From Arthrobacter sp. ERGS1:01 (lineage in GTDB: Bacteria; Actinomycetota; Actinomycetes; Actinomycetales; Micrococcaceae), in NCBI RefSeq assembly GCF_001281315.1, contig NZ_CP012479.1:3348001-3412000 (forward strand): DNA of 64,000 nt. Reading direction: 5' to 3'. Position 1 is the stretch's first letter. Every line of letters starts with the position of its first letter. The notes beneath the pieces were generated by a model. That model was not told the origin of the DNA and ran no database searches. It worked only from the letters and a program-made list of their open reading frames with translations. Made by a program: the position numbers and the translations under genes. Below are positions 9,513 to 18,533 of the stretch, in pieces.

Positions 9513-10151
9513 TCAGTACGCCACGCCCACTCCGTGCCCGAAGCTCGCCTTGTCCCCCACCATGGCGAGCATGGCATGGGCAACGTCGCCGCGGCTGATC
9601 TTCCGGCCACCGCGCAGGTTGGCGTCAATGGCGGTGCGGTAGACGCCCGTCGTCGGCGTATTCAACAGTTGCGGCGGCCGCACCGCGGTCCAGTCCAGCC
9701 CGCTCGCGGCGAGGTCGGCCTCCATGAGGCGCAGATCGACGTAGTTTTCCTTGAAGATCTGCTCGATGATCGGGGTGATGACCGTCCGCAGCAGGAATGG
9801 CTGCCCTTCCGGCACCGGGCCCAGCGGCGAGGCGCTGACCACCAGGAGCCTGCGCACGCCGGCCAACTCCATGGCTTCGCGGATGGTCCGGGTGACCGGC
9901 GCCGTGCTGCCCGCCAGCTTGCGGCTGCGCGGGCCGACGGCGGAAAGCACCGCATCGCGTCCGGCCACGGCATCCTCGAGCTCCTCGGGGTTGTCGAGCG
10001 TGGCGACCTCGACAATCTCCAGGCGCTCCCCCGTCACAGGCAGCCGCGAGCGGTCCCGGACCACCGCCGTCACATCGTGTCCGCCGGTCAGCGCGTGCCG
10101 CACAATTTCCTGCCCGACCCCGCCGCTTGCACCAAAAACCGTCAGTCTCAT
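9513..10151 (-). CDS. NAD(P)-binding Rossmann protein, NmrA/atypical SDR type
   Basis: The 212-residue protein starts with a nucleotide-binding loop (VFGASGGVGQEIV) and continues as a compact atypical short-chain dehydrogenase of the NAD(P)H-binding class: DAVLSAVGP, RRLLVVSASPLG and a C-terminal LDWTAVRPPQL segment. Such proteins act as NAD(P)H-dependent reductases or redox sensors; the substrate cannot be read from the sequence. A GAGG-type ribosome site (GGGAGAG) precedes the ATG. It stands alone on the minus strand, with 217 repeat-rich bases upstream. Confidence 0.85.
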   Translation of the reverse strand: MRLTVFGASGGVGQEIVRHALTGGHDVTAVVRDRSRLPVTGERLEIVEVATLDNPEELEDAVAGRDAVLSAVGPRSRKLAGSTAPVTRTIREAMELAGVRRLLVVSASPLGPVPEGQPFLLRTVITPIIEQIFKENYVDLRLMEADLAASGLDWTAVRPPQLLNTPTTGVYRTAIDANLRGGRKISRGDVAHAMLAMVGDKASFGHGVGVAY

Positions 10152-10185
10152 GGCTGCTCTCCCTCGTCATGAAACAGGCTACAAC

Positions 10186-10242
10186 CATCGGCGGTGCAGC
10201 TCCTGTGGGTTCGGGGCGCTCTCCCGCATCGGCGGTGCAGCT
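10186..10242. repeat. 16-bp direct repeat CATCGGCGGTGCAGCT
   Basis: Identical 16-base copies occur at 10186-10201 and 10227-10242. The second copy runs into the left arm of the hairpin at 10234-10282. Together they make a small cluster of intergenic repeats. Confidence 0.7.
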
Positions 10243-10282
10243 GATGCGGGCTCCACGGCCCGCAGCCCGCATCAGCTGCACC
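10234..10282. repeat. Perfect 19-bp inverted repeat with 11-base loop
   Basis: GGTGCAGCTGATGCGGGCT at 10234-10252 is repeated as its exact reverse complement at 10264-10282, around CCACGGCCCGC. It lies between two minus-strand genes, upstream of the NmrA-type gene and beyond the MFS terminator. There is no T tract. Confidence 0.85.
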
Positions 10283-10314
10283 ACCAAATCCGCAATCGCT
10301 CCGGATACGACTGC

Positions 10315-10348
10315 GGCCGGCGACCTGGGAAACCCCGGGTCACCGGCC
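10315..10348 (-). terminator. Terminator of the DHA2-type MFS gene
   Basis: GGCCGGCGACCTGGG and CCCGGGTCACCGGCC form a 15-bp stem with two G-U type mismatches. It ends about 20 bases after the MFS stop codon on the minus strand. Confidence 0.7.
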
Positions 10349-10368
10349 GCCGTCGTGCTTGACGGAAA

Positions 10369-11835
10369 TTAGGCGGAGATGGACTCTTCCGCGTCCAGGA
10401 CGTCGGCCTCGGAGGCCCAGCGGGGCAGGAAGCTGGCGGCGATCGCAGCCAGCACCATCCCGCCGGCCATCAGCCACATGGTGGAGGTGAATCCGTCAAT
10501 GAACACCCCGGACTGGCTGTGCGCCGTGCTGGATTCGATCCCGTTGAAGAACAGCGTGCCAACGATCGCCACGCCCAGGGCTCCGGAGAGCTGGCTGGTG
10601 GTGTTGAACAGGCCCGAGGCCGCGCCGGCAAACTTCACCGGCACCTCGGAGAGCACGAAGATGCCCACGGGCGCCACGACCATGCCGAAGCCGGCACCGC
10701 TCAACGCCAGGCCCGCGATCAGGTGCCACGGGGTGACCCCGCCGCCGTTGGCCTGGACGGTGAAGATCAGCACCACGAAGCCGATCGCGATGACCAGCGG
10801 ACCCAGCTGCAGCACCACGCGGCCGATCTTCTTGGCCAGGATGGCCGCGGACAGGCCGGCCAGGATCGGGACCATGACCGAGAACGGGATCATGGTCAGG
10901 CCGGCCTTCAGGATCGGGTACTGCAGACCGAGCTGCAGGAACAGGGTCTGGATCAGGAAGAAGCCGTTCATGGGGATGAAGAACAGGAACATCATGACGA
11001 TGCCGGCCGCGAAGGAGCGGCTCTTGAACAAGGACACCGGTACCAGCGGCTCGCCGCCGTGCTTCTCCTCGCGGTGCTGCAACAGCACAAAACCGACCAG
11101 TACCAGGAGGCCGAACCCCATCATCAGGAATGTCCACAGTGGCCAGCCGTCCTCGCGGCCCATGGTCAGCGGGTACAGGATGGAGAGCATGCCGACGGCC
11201 AGGACCACGACGCCGGAGAGGTCAAGTTTGTGCCGGACGGGCGCGAAGGATTCGGGCACGAACTTCATGGCGCAGATGACCGCGAAGATGCCGACCGGGA
11301 CGTTGACGAAGAAGATGGTGCGCCAGCCCCAGCCGAACAGGTTGGAGTCGGTCAGGATGGCGCCGAGGATGGGGCCCGACACGGCGGCCACACCGGCCAG
11401 TGCGGAGAAACCGGCCATGGCGCCGGCACGTTCCTTCGGCTTGTACATGACCTGCACGCTGGAGAGCACCTGCGGGATCATCGACGCGGACGCGAAGCCC
11501 TGCAGCGCGCGGGAGGCGATCAGCATCTCCGGGTTCTGGGCCAGGCCGCACAGCACCGAGGACACCGTGAAGACCACCAGGCCGATGATGAACATCTTCT
11601 TGCGCCCGTAGATGTCACCCAGCCGGGAGCCGGTGATCAGGCCGATGGCCAGCGCCAGCGTGTAGGAGGCCACCATCCACTGGAGTTCGGCGTTGTGGGC
11701 GTCGAGGGACCGTTCAATGTCGGGGAGCGCGACGTTGACGATCGTGGCGTCCAACAACTCCATGAAGGATGCCAGGAACAAGGAGATGAGGGCTATGGAG
11801 CGGGCCCTGCCGATGGGTGGTGCCGTGGTTTTCAT
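10369..11835 (-). CDS. MFS drug exporter, DHA2 (EmrB/QacA) family
   Basis: A 488-residue inner-membrane transporter predicted to have 14 helices, exporting hydrophobic drugs or toxins with protons. MELLDATIVNVALPDI in helix 1, the GSRLGDIYGRKKMF loop (motif A) and RALQGFASASMIP are typical of DHA2 members. The ATG at 11835 is preceded by AAGGATCACCA, a good ribosome site; longer readings upstream are non-coding. The PadR gene lies 95 bases upstream on the same strand and is the likely regulator. The gap holds a copy of a dispersed repeat (11884-11926). Confidence 0.92.
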   Translation of the reverse strand: MKTTAPPIGRARSIALISLFLASFMELLDATIVNVALPDIERSLDAHNAELQWMVASYTLALAIGLITGSRLGDIYGRKKMFIIGLVVFTVSSVLCGLAQNPEMLIASRALQGFASASMIPQVLSSVQVMYKPKERAGAMAGFSALAGVAAVSGPILGAILTDSNLFGWGWRTIFFVNVPVGIFAVICAMKFVPESFAPVRHKLDLSGVVVLAVGMLSILYPLTMGREDGWPLWTFLMMGFGLLVLVGFVLLQHREEKHGGEPLVPVSLFKSRSFAAGIVMMFLFFIPMNGFFLIQTLFLQLGLQYPILKAGLTMIPFSVMVPILAGLSAAILAKKIGRVVLQLGPLVIAIGFVVLIFTVQANGGGVTPWHLIAGLALSGAGFGMVVAPVGIFVLSEVPVKFAGAASGLFNTTSQLSGALGVAIVGTLFFNGIESSTAHSQSGVFIDGFTSTMWLMAGGMVLAAIAASFLPRWASEADVLDAEESISA

Positions 11836-11883
11836 TGGTGATCCTTGAATAGTGGTGAGGCAAAGTGTGTGGGGCGGGTCATT

Positions 11884-11926
11884 GAGCTTGGCGAAATCCC
11901 GGGTCTCGACAAGCTCGACCACCGGG
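11884..11926. repeat. Dispersed repeat with GTCTCGACAAGCTCGACC core (copy 1)
   Basis: A 43-base stretch, GAGCTTGGCGAAATCC then GGGTCTCGACAAGCTCG and ACCACCGG, is closely repeated at 57793-57835. GAGCTTG at its left pairs with CAAGCTC inside the core. It lies between padR and the exporter gene. Confidence 0.65.
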
Positions 11927-11930
11927 GCAG

Positions 11931-12533
11931 TTACGGGTGGGGTTCGTGGGTTTGGGACAGCAGGGTCAGGGATTCCCGGCTCCAGGTCACGGCCCCCGAG
12001 CGAAGGTCGGCCAGGAGGTTGTCGAGGAAGGCAACTTCCGTGGCGCGGGTTTGCAGGATCAGTTCCGTGTCCAGCAGCACCACCCGCGGCAGGAAGCCCT
12101 CCACGGCCGCCAGACCGTTGCGCAGCTCGTCCACCTCGGCGGCAACCAGGCCGCGGCGCGTTTCGAGCAGTTCCGCCAGCGATTCGGGAGTCAGCATGGG
12201 CGCGTGCGCCAACGCCGCGTAGAAGTCCGGGAAGCTGCGCCTCGGCACGGACAGCATGTCGGTCAGCCAACCGTAGGCGGTGGCGCGCCCGTCGTCGGTG
12301 ATTTCGTAGACGTTGCGTTCGGGCCGCTGCCCGTCGCGTTCGGTCTCCGCCACCCGGACCAGGCCCTCCCGGGTGAGCCTGTCGATGGTGCTGTACAGGC
12401 TGGCCCGCTGGCTGACGTTGATGACCTTGTCCTTGCCGCGCGAGGTAATGAGCTGCTGCATACGGTAGGGGTGCATGGGCGCCTCCTCCAGCAGGGAGAG
12501 CACGGCAAGGGCCAGCGGGGAACGTTTGGACAT
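11931..12533 (-). CDS. PadR-family transcriptional regulator
   Basis: This 200-residue repressor has an N-terminal winged helix (SPLALAVLSLLEEAPMHPYRMQQL, then the wing VINVSQRASLYSTIDRL) and a C-terminal helical PadR dimerisation part. It most likely controls the DHA2 exporter downstream on the same strand. ATG codons at 12533 and 12539 are both possible. The start overlaps an AT-rich inverted element (TAGT, nine bases, ACTA, 12533-12549) that could be its own operator, so the message may be leaderless. Confidence 0.88.
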   Translation of the reverse strand: MSKRSPLALAVLSLLEEAPMHPYRMQQLITSRGKDKVINVSQRASLYSTIDRLTREGLVRVAETERDGQRPERNVYEITDDGRATAYGWLTDMLSVPRRSFPDFYAALAHAPMLTPESLAELLETRRGLVAAEVDELRNGLAAVEGFLPRVVLLDTELILQTRATEVAFLDNLLADLRSGAVTWSRESLTLLSQTHEPHP

Positions 12534-12608
12534 AGTCATAATATTACTAATCGTTTTTTGACCACGCCATAGCCGGGCGGCAGGAATCTTTGTGGGATGC
12601 CCCACTGC

Positions 12609-13283
12609 TCAAGGCTGGAAGCGGTACCCCATGCCGGCCTCCGTGAGCAGGTGAACGGGGCTTGCCGGGTCCCGTTCAAGCTTGCGCCGCAGCTGGGCCA
12701 TGTACACGCGCAGGTAGTGGGTCTCCTTGGCATAGGCCGGACCCCACACCTCCGTCAGGATTTGCTGCTGGCTCACCAGCCGGCCGGGGTTGCGCACCAG
12801 CAGTTCCAGCACGCTCCACTCGGTGGGGGTCATGCGCACTGCGGCGTCGTTCCGGGTGACCTGCTTGTTGGCCAGGTCCACCGTGAACTCGGCCGTCGTG
12901 ACGAGCGGCTCGGCCACCTGCACTCCGGAGCGCCGGGTGGCCGCGCGCAGCCGCGCCAGCAGCTCGTCCAGGCCAAACGGCTTCGTCACGTAGTCGTCGG
13001 CGCCGGCGTCCAGGGCCTCCACCTTGTCGTGCGAGCCGTGCCGGGCCGACAGCACGATGATCGGCACCTCGGTCCACCCGCGCAGCCCGGCAATCACCTC
13101 AAGCCCGTCCATGTCGGGCAGGCCCAGGTCGAGGACGACGACGTCGACCGGCTGGGTCTGTGCCGCCTGCAGGGCGGTGGTCCCGTTGTGGGCGGGCACC
13201 ACGGTGTAGCCGTGGGCGTGCAGGTTGATCTGGAGGGCGCGCAGGATCTGTGGTTCGTCGTCGACGATCAATACCGTGGTCAC
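12609..13283 (-). CDS. kdpE: KdpE response regulator
   Basis: An OmpR-family regulator of 224 residues. The receiver domain has the acidic pair DD (8-9), phosphoacceptor Asp52 (VVVLDLGLPDMDG) and the conserved Lys in VTKPF. The winged-helix DNA-binding domain ends in EAGMGYRF. Phosphorylated by KdpD, it should activate the kdpFABC promoter under potassium limitation or osmotic stress. It is the last gene of the kdp operon, 13 bases after kdpD, with a GTG start at 13283. Confidence 0.95.
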   Translation of the reverse strand: MTTVLIVDDEPQILRALQINLHAHGYTVVPAHNGTTALQAAQTQPVDVVVLDLGLPDMDGLEVIAGLRGWTEVPIIVLSARHGSHDKVEALDAGADDYVTKPFGLDELLARLRAATRRSGVQVAEPLVTTAEFTVDLANKQVTRNDAAVRMTPTEWSVLELLVRNPGRLVSQQQILTEVWGPAYAKETHYLRVYMAQLRRKLERDPASPVHLLTEAGMGYRFQP

Positions 13284-13296
13284 GGTGACGCCCCCT

Positions 13297-15837
13297 TCAT
13301 GCTGCCTCGTTGGTGGTGCCGGTTGATAGTGGAAGTCTAATGATCATGGTCAGCCCGCCGCCTGCGGTTTCCTCCGCGTCCAGGACTCCGCCCATGATGT
13401 CGATGAATCCCTTGGCGACGGCGAGCCCGAGCCCCACCCCCGTGCCGCCCTGCGGGCCGTAGGAGACGTCGTCGAGGCGTTGGAACGGCCGGAACATGGC
13501 CATGACGTTCTCCGCCGGGACCCCCAGGCCGTGGTCCACGATCCGCAGTTCGCTCGCGGGCCGTCCGTCAATCGTGGCGCTGCCGCTGCCGCCCACTGAA
13601 CCCACCAGCAGGATGTCCGAATCCGGTGCGTACTTCACCGCGTTCTCCACGATGTTGGCGATCACCCGTTCCAGCAGGCCGGGGTCCGCCTCGACCGCGG
13701 GCATGTTGGCGGGCAATTCGCTGCGCACCCGCCCGGACGGAACCCCGTGCAGCGCGGCCGGGATCACCTCCTGCCAGCTCACGGGCCCCAACACGGGCTG
13801 GACCATGTCGGCGCTCAGCCGGGACATGTCCAGCAGGTTGCCCACCAGTGCGTCCATCCTGTCCGCATAGTGCTCAATCGTGGCCAGCAGCTCGGCCTCG
13901 TCCGCCGGATCGAACTGCACCTCGGTTTGGCGCAGGCTGCTCACGGCCAGCTTGATCCCGGCCAACGGCGTGCGGAGGTCATGCGAGACGGCGCGCAGCA
14001 CGGAGGTGCGGATCTTGTTGTCCTGGGCCAGCTGCTGGTATTCGCGCTGGGTGAGCGTGAGCGCCTCGCGTTGTTCCAACGCGATCAGGTGGGCGCCAAA
14101 GGCCCCCAGCAGCCGCCGGTCGCTCGCGGGCAGGATCCGCCCGCTCAACCCCAGGACCCAGTGGTCGGAGATTTCCTGCACATTGTCCGCCACATCGGGG
14201 TTCGACGGCGGCTCCTCCCCCACGCTGGCATCCTTGCGCCACGTGCTCAGATCGTTCCCCACGCCGCTGAACAACGCCACGCTGCGCATGCCAAAGTATT
14301 CACGCACCTGCTCCAGGAACACCTGCACCGTGTCCTGGGAGGCGAGGATGCCGCGGGCCAGTTCGCTGAGCGTTGCGGCCTCGGCCCCCGCCTTGATGGC
14401 CTCCCGGGACCGCCTGGCGGACTGGTCGACGGCGAGCGCCACGGCCACGGCCACGAGCAGGAACACGAGCAGGGCCAGCAGGTTTTCGGGGTCGCTGATG
14501 GTCAGGGTGCCCACGGGCGGGGCGGAGTAGAAGTTCAGCAGCAGGCTGCTCCACACGGCGGCCACGACCGCCGGCCACAGCCCGCCCACCAGGGCCACCC
14601 CGATCGTGGCGGCAAATTGGATGAGCATGGTCAGCTGCAGGCTCATCTCGCCCGTGCCCAGCTGCACCAGGACCGGCAGCAGCACGGCCAGCGCGAAGCC
14701 GACGATGACGCGTTTCTTGTTCAGCTCGCCGCGGCTGAAGCGCGGGCCCGAGGTGCCGCCCAGCGGGTGCGGGACCATGTGGACGTCCATGTCGCCGGCG
14801 TCGCGCACCACCCGGGCGCCCACGCCCGGACTGGCGAAAACGCCCAGCAGCGGTTTCCGGCGGGAGGAGCCGATCACGATCTGGGTGGCTCCCACGCTGC
14901 GGGCAAAGTCCAGCAAGGCCCGGGCAGGGTCCTCCCCGCCCACCGAATGGTAGGTGCCGCCCAGGTCGGTGACGAGCTGGCGTTGGCTTTCCAGGGCCAG
15001 CGGGACGTCGCCGGCCACGCCGTCGGAGCGTGGGATGTGCACGGCCATGAGTTCCCCGCCGCTGACCCGGCTCAGGATCCGGGCAGCCCGGCGCAGCAGG
15101 AACTCCCCTTCCGCCCCGCCGGTCAGGCCCACCACCACGCGTTCGCGGGTGGGCCAGCTGGCCTCGATCCCGTGGGTCTGCCGGTATTTGGCCACGCCTT
15201 CCTCGACACGGTCGGCGAGCCACAGCAGGGCCAATTCGCGCAGCGCCGTGAGGTTTCCCAGCCGGAAATAGTTCGCCATGGCCGCGTCCACCTTGTCGCG
15301 GGCGTAAACGTTGCCGGCGCTGAGGCGTTGACGCAACAGTTCCGGCGGGATGTCGACCAGCTCAATCTGGTCGGCCCGGCGGACCACGTCATCGGGCACT
15401 GTCTCCTGCTGGCGCACCCCCGTGATGGCGTCGACCACGTCACCCAGGGAGGCCAGGTGCTGGACGTTGACGGTGGAATAGACGTCGATGCCGGCGGCCA
15501 GCAGCTCCTCCACGTCCTGCCAGCGCTTGGCGTTCCCGGCGCCCGGCACATTGGAGTGGGCATATTCGTCCACGAGGGCCAGGGCGGGTCGCCGGGCCAG
15601 CAGACCCGCGACGTCGAGCTCGTCGAAATCGCTCTCACGGTAGCGGACCTTCTTGGTGGGCTGGAGCTCCAGGCCTTCGAGCTGCGCCCGGGTTTGCTCG
15701 CGTCCGTGGTCCAGGACAATGCCCGCCACCACATCCACCCCGGCCGCCGCCTGCACGTGCCCCTCCTCCAACATGGAGTAGGTTTTGCCCACGCCGGGGG
15801 CCGCCCCCAGGAAAATCCGCAATATGCCCCGTGCCAT
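13297..15837 (-). CDS. kdpD: KdpD sensor histidine kinase
   Basis: The 846-residue sensor has the full KdpD order. An N-terminal domain carries Walker A GAAPGVGKTYSML (about 11-23). A UspA-like domain contains the G-rich loop IVIGSSRRKPLLG, and four closely spaced membrane helices (DUF4118) sit near 380-480. A GAF-like region follows, then HisKA with His619 (SHDLRTPLAG), and HATPase motifs (NIVENAVKYAP, GGTGVGLGLAVAKG). It senses potassium status, with c-di-AMP binding to the USP domain known in some relatives, and phosphorylates KdpE. It lies 19 bases after kdpC. Confidence 0.96.
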   Translation of the reverse strand: MARGILRIFLGAAPGVGKTYSMLEEGHVQAAAGVDVVAGIVLDHGREQTRAQLEGLELQPTKKVRYRESDFDELDVAGLLARRPALALVDEYAHSNVPGAGNAKRWQDVEELLAAGIDVYSTVNVQHLASLGDVVDAITGVRQQETVPDDVVRRADQIELVDIPPELLRQRLSAGNVYARDKVDAAMANYFRLGNLTALRELALLWLADRVEEGVAKYRQTHGIEASWPTRERVVVGLTGGAEGEFLLRRAARILSRVSGGELMAVHIPRSDGVAGDVPLALESQRQLVTDLGGTYHSVGGEDPARALLDFARSVGATQIVIGSSRRKPLLGVFASPGVGARVVRDAGDMDVHMVPHPLGGTSGPRFSRGELNKKRVIVGFALAVLLPVLVQLGTGEMSLQLTMLIQFAATIGVALVGGLWPAVVAAVWSSLLLNFYSAPPVGTLTISDPENLLALLVFLLVAVAVALAVDQSARRSREAIKAGAEAATLSELARGILASQDTVQVFLEQVREYFGMRSVALFSGVGNDLSTWRKDASVGEEPPSNPDVADNVQEISDHWVLGLSGRILPASDRRLLGAFGAHLIALEQREALTLTQREYQQLAQDNKIRTSVLRAVSHDLRTPLAGIKLAVSSLRQTEVQFDPADEAELLATIEHYADRMDALVGNLLDMSRLSADMVQPVLGPVSWQEVIPAALHGVPSGRVRSELPANMPAVEADPGLLERVIANIVENAVKYAPDSDILLVGSVGGSGSATIDGRPASELRIVDHGLGVPAENVMAMFRPFQRLDDVSYGPQGGTGVGLGLAVAKGFIDIMGGVLDAEETAGGGLTMIIRLPLSTGTTNEAA

Positions 15838-15856
15838 AACGTTATTGTCGCAGCAG

Positions 15857-16438
15857 CTAGTGCGTGTTCATGGCTTGGCGCAGCGCGGCGTTCAAAGTGG
15901 TCGTGTTCACGGACGCCTGGCCCAGGAAGGCGTTGAGCCCGCTGCTGGTGTTGGCGGCCACGAGTTCCCTGACCTTCGCCTCGCCCAGTCCGCTTTCGCC
16001 GGCCACGCGCGGCACCTGGAGTGCGGCGTAGGCCGTGGAGATTTCGGCGTCGAGCCCGGAGCCGCTGGCCGTGACGGCGTCGATCGGCACGGCGGACGGC
16101 GCCACATCCTCACGCTTGGCGACCTCCGCCCGGTTTGCCGCGATGGCCTTCACGAGCGCCGGCTGGTTGGGTCCGAGGTTGCTGGCCGAGGACGTGGCCG
16201 GGTTCCACTCGACCGCCGAGGGCCGCGGGTAGAAGAACTTCGTCCCGGTCACGGGCTGAGCCAGCAGGGAGGATCCCGCCGGGGCGCCGGCCACGGTGAT
16301 GATGGACCCGTTGGCCTGGGCCGGGGCCACGGCCTGCCCGATCCCAAAGACCAGGACGGGGTAGGCCAGGCCCAGCAGGATCGTGGCGCACAGCAGGAAC
16401 CGCACGGAAGTGAGGAGTTGGCGTCCATAAGCGTTCAT
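15857..16438 (-). CDS. kdpC: KdpC subunit of the potassium-transporting ATPase
   Basis: A 193-residue single-span subunit that stabilises the KdpFABC complex and raises nucleotide affinity. One helix near 15-37 is followed by the extracytoplasmic domain with FYPRPSAVEWNPATSSASN and SGSGLDAEIS. The ATG at 16438 is four bases after the kdpB stop; a TTG at 16450 overlapping kdpB is less likely. Confidence 0.95.
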   Translation of the reverse strand: MNAYGRQLLTSVRFLLCATILLGLAYPVLVFGIGQAVAPAQANGSIITVAGAPAGSSLLAQPVTGTKFFYPRPSAVEWNPATSSASNLGPNQPALVKAIAANRAEVAKREDVAPSAVPIDAVTASGSGLDAEISTAYAALQVPRVAGESGLGEAKVRELVAANTSSGLNAFLGQASVNTTTLNAALRQAMNTH

Positions 16439-16442
16439 TGTG

Positions 16443-18533
16443 CTAACCAATCGTGGGAATGAGGGCGACCAGCAGGTCGATGAGCTTGATGCCGATGAAC
16501 GGCGCGATCACGCCGCCCAGGCCATAGATGAGCAGGTTCCGGGACAGGGCCCGGGCGGCGGAGACCGCCCGGTACTTCACCCCGCGCAGCGCCAGCGGCA
16601 CGAGGGCCACAATCACCAGGGCGTTGAAGATCACGGCGGAGAGGATGGCACTTTCCGGGGAATGCAGACCCATGATGTTCAGCAGCTCCAGCCCCGGGAA
16701 GGCGCCGGCAAACAGGGCCGGCACAATGGCGAAGTACTTGGCCACGTCGTTGGCCACCGAGAACGTGGTCAGCGAGCCGCGGGTGATCAGCAACTGCTTG
16801 CCGATCCCGACGATGTCGATCAGCTTCGTCGGATCCGAATCCAGGTCCACCATGTTGGCCGCCTCCTTGGCGGCGCTGGTGCCCGAGTTCATGGCCACCC
16901 CCACATCGGCGGCGGCCAGTGCCGGGGCGTCGTTCGTGCCGTCCCCCGTCATCGCCACGAGCCGGCCGGCCTCCTGTTCGCGCTTGATCACGGCCAGCTT
17001 GTCCTCCGGCGTGGCCTCGGCCAGGAAGTCGTCGACCCCGGCCTCCCCCGCGATGGCGGCCGCCGTGATCTTGTTGTCGCCCGTGATCATGATGGTCCTG
17101 ATGCCCATGGCGCGCAGCTCGGCAAACCGTTCCTTCATGCCCGGCTTGACCACGTCGGCCAGGTGGATGACGCCGAGCACCTGGGCGCGCTCGCCGTCGT
17201 AGGTGGCCACCAGCAGCGGGGTGCCGCCGGTGCCGGAGATCTCCAGCACGGCGTCCTCAAGTTCCTGGGGCAGGAACCCGCCGCGTTCCTTGGCATAAAG
17301 TTCGACGGCGGCCGCGGCCCCCTTGCGCACCTCCAGGACGCCGGTGCCCCGGTTTGCCGGGTGCCCTGCCGGGAGGTTGAGTCCGCTCATGCGGGTCACG
17401 GCACTGAATTCGATGACCTCCACCTCGGGGGTCAGCTCATCCGGGCCGGGCGCGGAGGTCTTCCCGTCAAGGGCCAAATCCACGATGGATCGCCCCTCCG
17501 GGGTTTCGTCCGCCAGGGAGGACAAGCGGGCCGTGTCGATGAGCACCCGCTGGTCGACGCCGTCGGCCGCGATGAACGCGACGGCGCGGCGGTTGCCGTA
17601 GGTGATGGTGCCGGTCTTATCGAGCAGCAGCGTGGTGATGTCGCCCGCGGTTTCCACGGCACGGCCGGAGGTGGCCAGCACGTTGCGCTGCACCAGCCGG
17701 TCCATGCCGGCGATCCCGATGGCCGGCACCAGGGCGCCGATGGTGGTGGGGATCAGGCAGACCAGCAGGGCCACCAGGACCACGGGGGTGGGCAGGGCGT
17801 TGGCGAAGTTGGCCATGGGCGCCAGGGTCATGATGCAGACCACGAACACGATGGTCAGGGACGCCAGCAGCACGTTCAGGGCGATCTCGTTGGGGGTCCG
17901 TTGCCGGGTGGCTCCCTCCACGAGGGCGATCATCCGGTCCAGGAACGTCTTGCCGCTGGCCGCCGTAATGCGGACCACGATCCGGTCCGAGAGCACCATG
18001 GTGCCGCCCGTGACGGAGCTCCTGTCGCCGCCGGATTCGCGGATCACGGGGGCGGATTCGCCCGTGATGGCGGATTCGTCAACGCTGGCCAGGCCCTCGA
18101 TCACGTCGCCGTCGCTGGGAATCAGGTCCCCGGCCTCGCAGATGACCACGTCGCCGACGGCCAGTTCGGTGCCGGGCACCAATTCCTCGGTGTAACCGTC
18201 CCCGGAGCCGCCGGCCGGCACCAGGGTGCCCACCCGGCGTCGTGCCATGACCGAGGTCCGGGCGGCGCGCAGGCTGTCCGCCTGGGCCTTGCCGCGGCCC
18301 TCGGCGATGGCCTCGGACAGATTGCCGAAGACCACCGTCAGCCACAGCCATACGGTGACGCCGATCGAGAAGACCGCCGACGACGAGCCCTGGATGAGCT
18401 GTTGGATGCTGACGAAGGAGCACACCACCGAGCCGATCAGCACCGTGAACATGACGGGTGAATGGATCATGGCGCGGGGGTTGAGCTTGCGGAAAGCCAG
18501 GGGCAGCGCCGCAATGGTGTTTGTCAGGTTCAT
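16443..18533 (-). CDS. kdpB: KdpB, P-type ATPase subunit of the potassium pump
   Basis: The 696-residue catalytic subunit hydrolyses ATP to drive high-affinity potassium uptake. Phosphorylation Asp305 lies in DKTGT. TGES (actuator domain) and [11 protein letters not shown] (hinge) are intact. The Ser of TGES is the residue phosphorylated to inhibit the pump in Escherichia coli. The start overlaps the kdpA stop by four bases, which suggests translational coupling. Confidence 0.97.
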   Translation of the reverse strand: MNLTNTIAALPLAFRKLNPRAMIHSPVMFTVLIGSVVCSFVSIQQLIQGSSSAVFSIGVTVWLWLTVVFGNLSEAIAEGRGKAQADSLRAARTSVMARRRVGTLVPAGGSGDGYTEELVPGTELAVGDVVICEAGDLIPSDGDVIEGLASVDESAITGESAPVIRESGGDRSSVTGGTMVLSDRIVVRITAASGKTFLDRMIALVEGATRQRTPNEIALNVLLASLTIVFVVCIMTLAPMANFANALPTPVVLVALLVCLIPTTIGALVPAIGIAGMDRLVQRNVLATSGRAVETAGDITTLLLDKTGTITYGNRRAVAFIAADGVDQRVLIDTARLSSLADETPEGRSIVDLALDGKTSAPGPDELTPEVEVIEFSAVTRMSGLNLPAGHPANRGTGVLEVRKGAAAAVELYAKERGGFLPQELEDAVLEISGTGGTPLLVATYDGERAQVLGVIHLADVVKPGMKERFAELRAMGIRTIMITGDNKITAAAIAGEAGVDDFLAEATPEDKLAVIKREQEAGRLVAMTGDGTNDAPALAAADVGVAMNSGTSAAKEAANMVDLDSDPTKLIDIVGIGKQLLITRGSLTTFSVANDVAKYFAIVPALFAGAFPGLELLNIMGLHSPESAILSAVIFNALVIVALVPLALRGVKYRAVSAARALSRNLLIYGLGGVIAPFIGIKLIDLLVALIPTIG

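Noticed and set aside
13747..15936. 729-codon open frame opposite kdpD, and similar frames opposite kdpB, kdpA and the amino-acid permease
   Set aside because: All lie antisense to genes with complete conserved motifs and have low-complexity composition.
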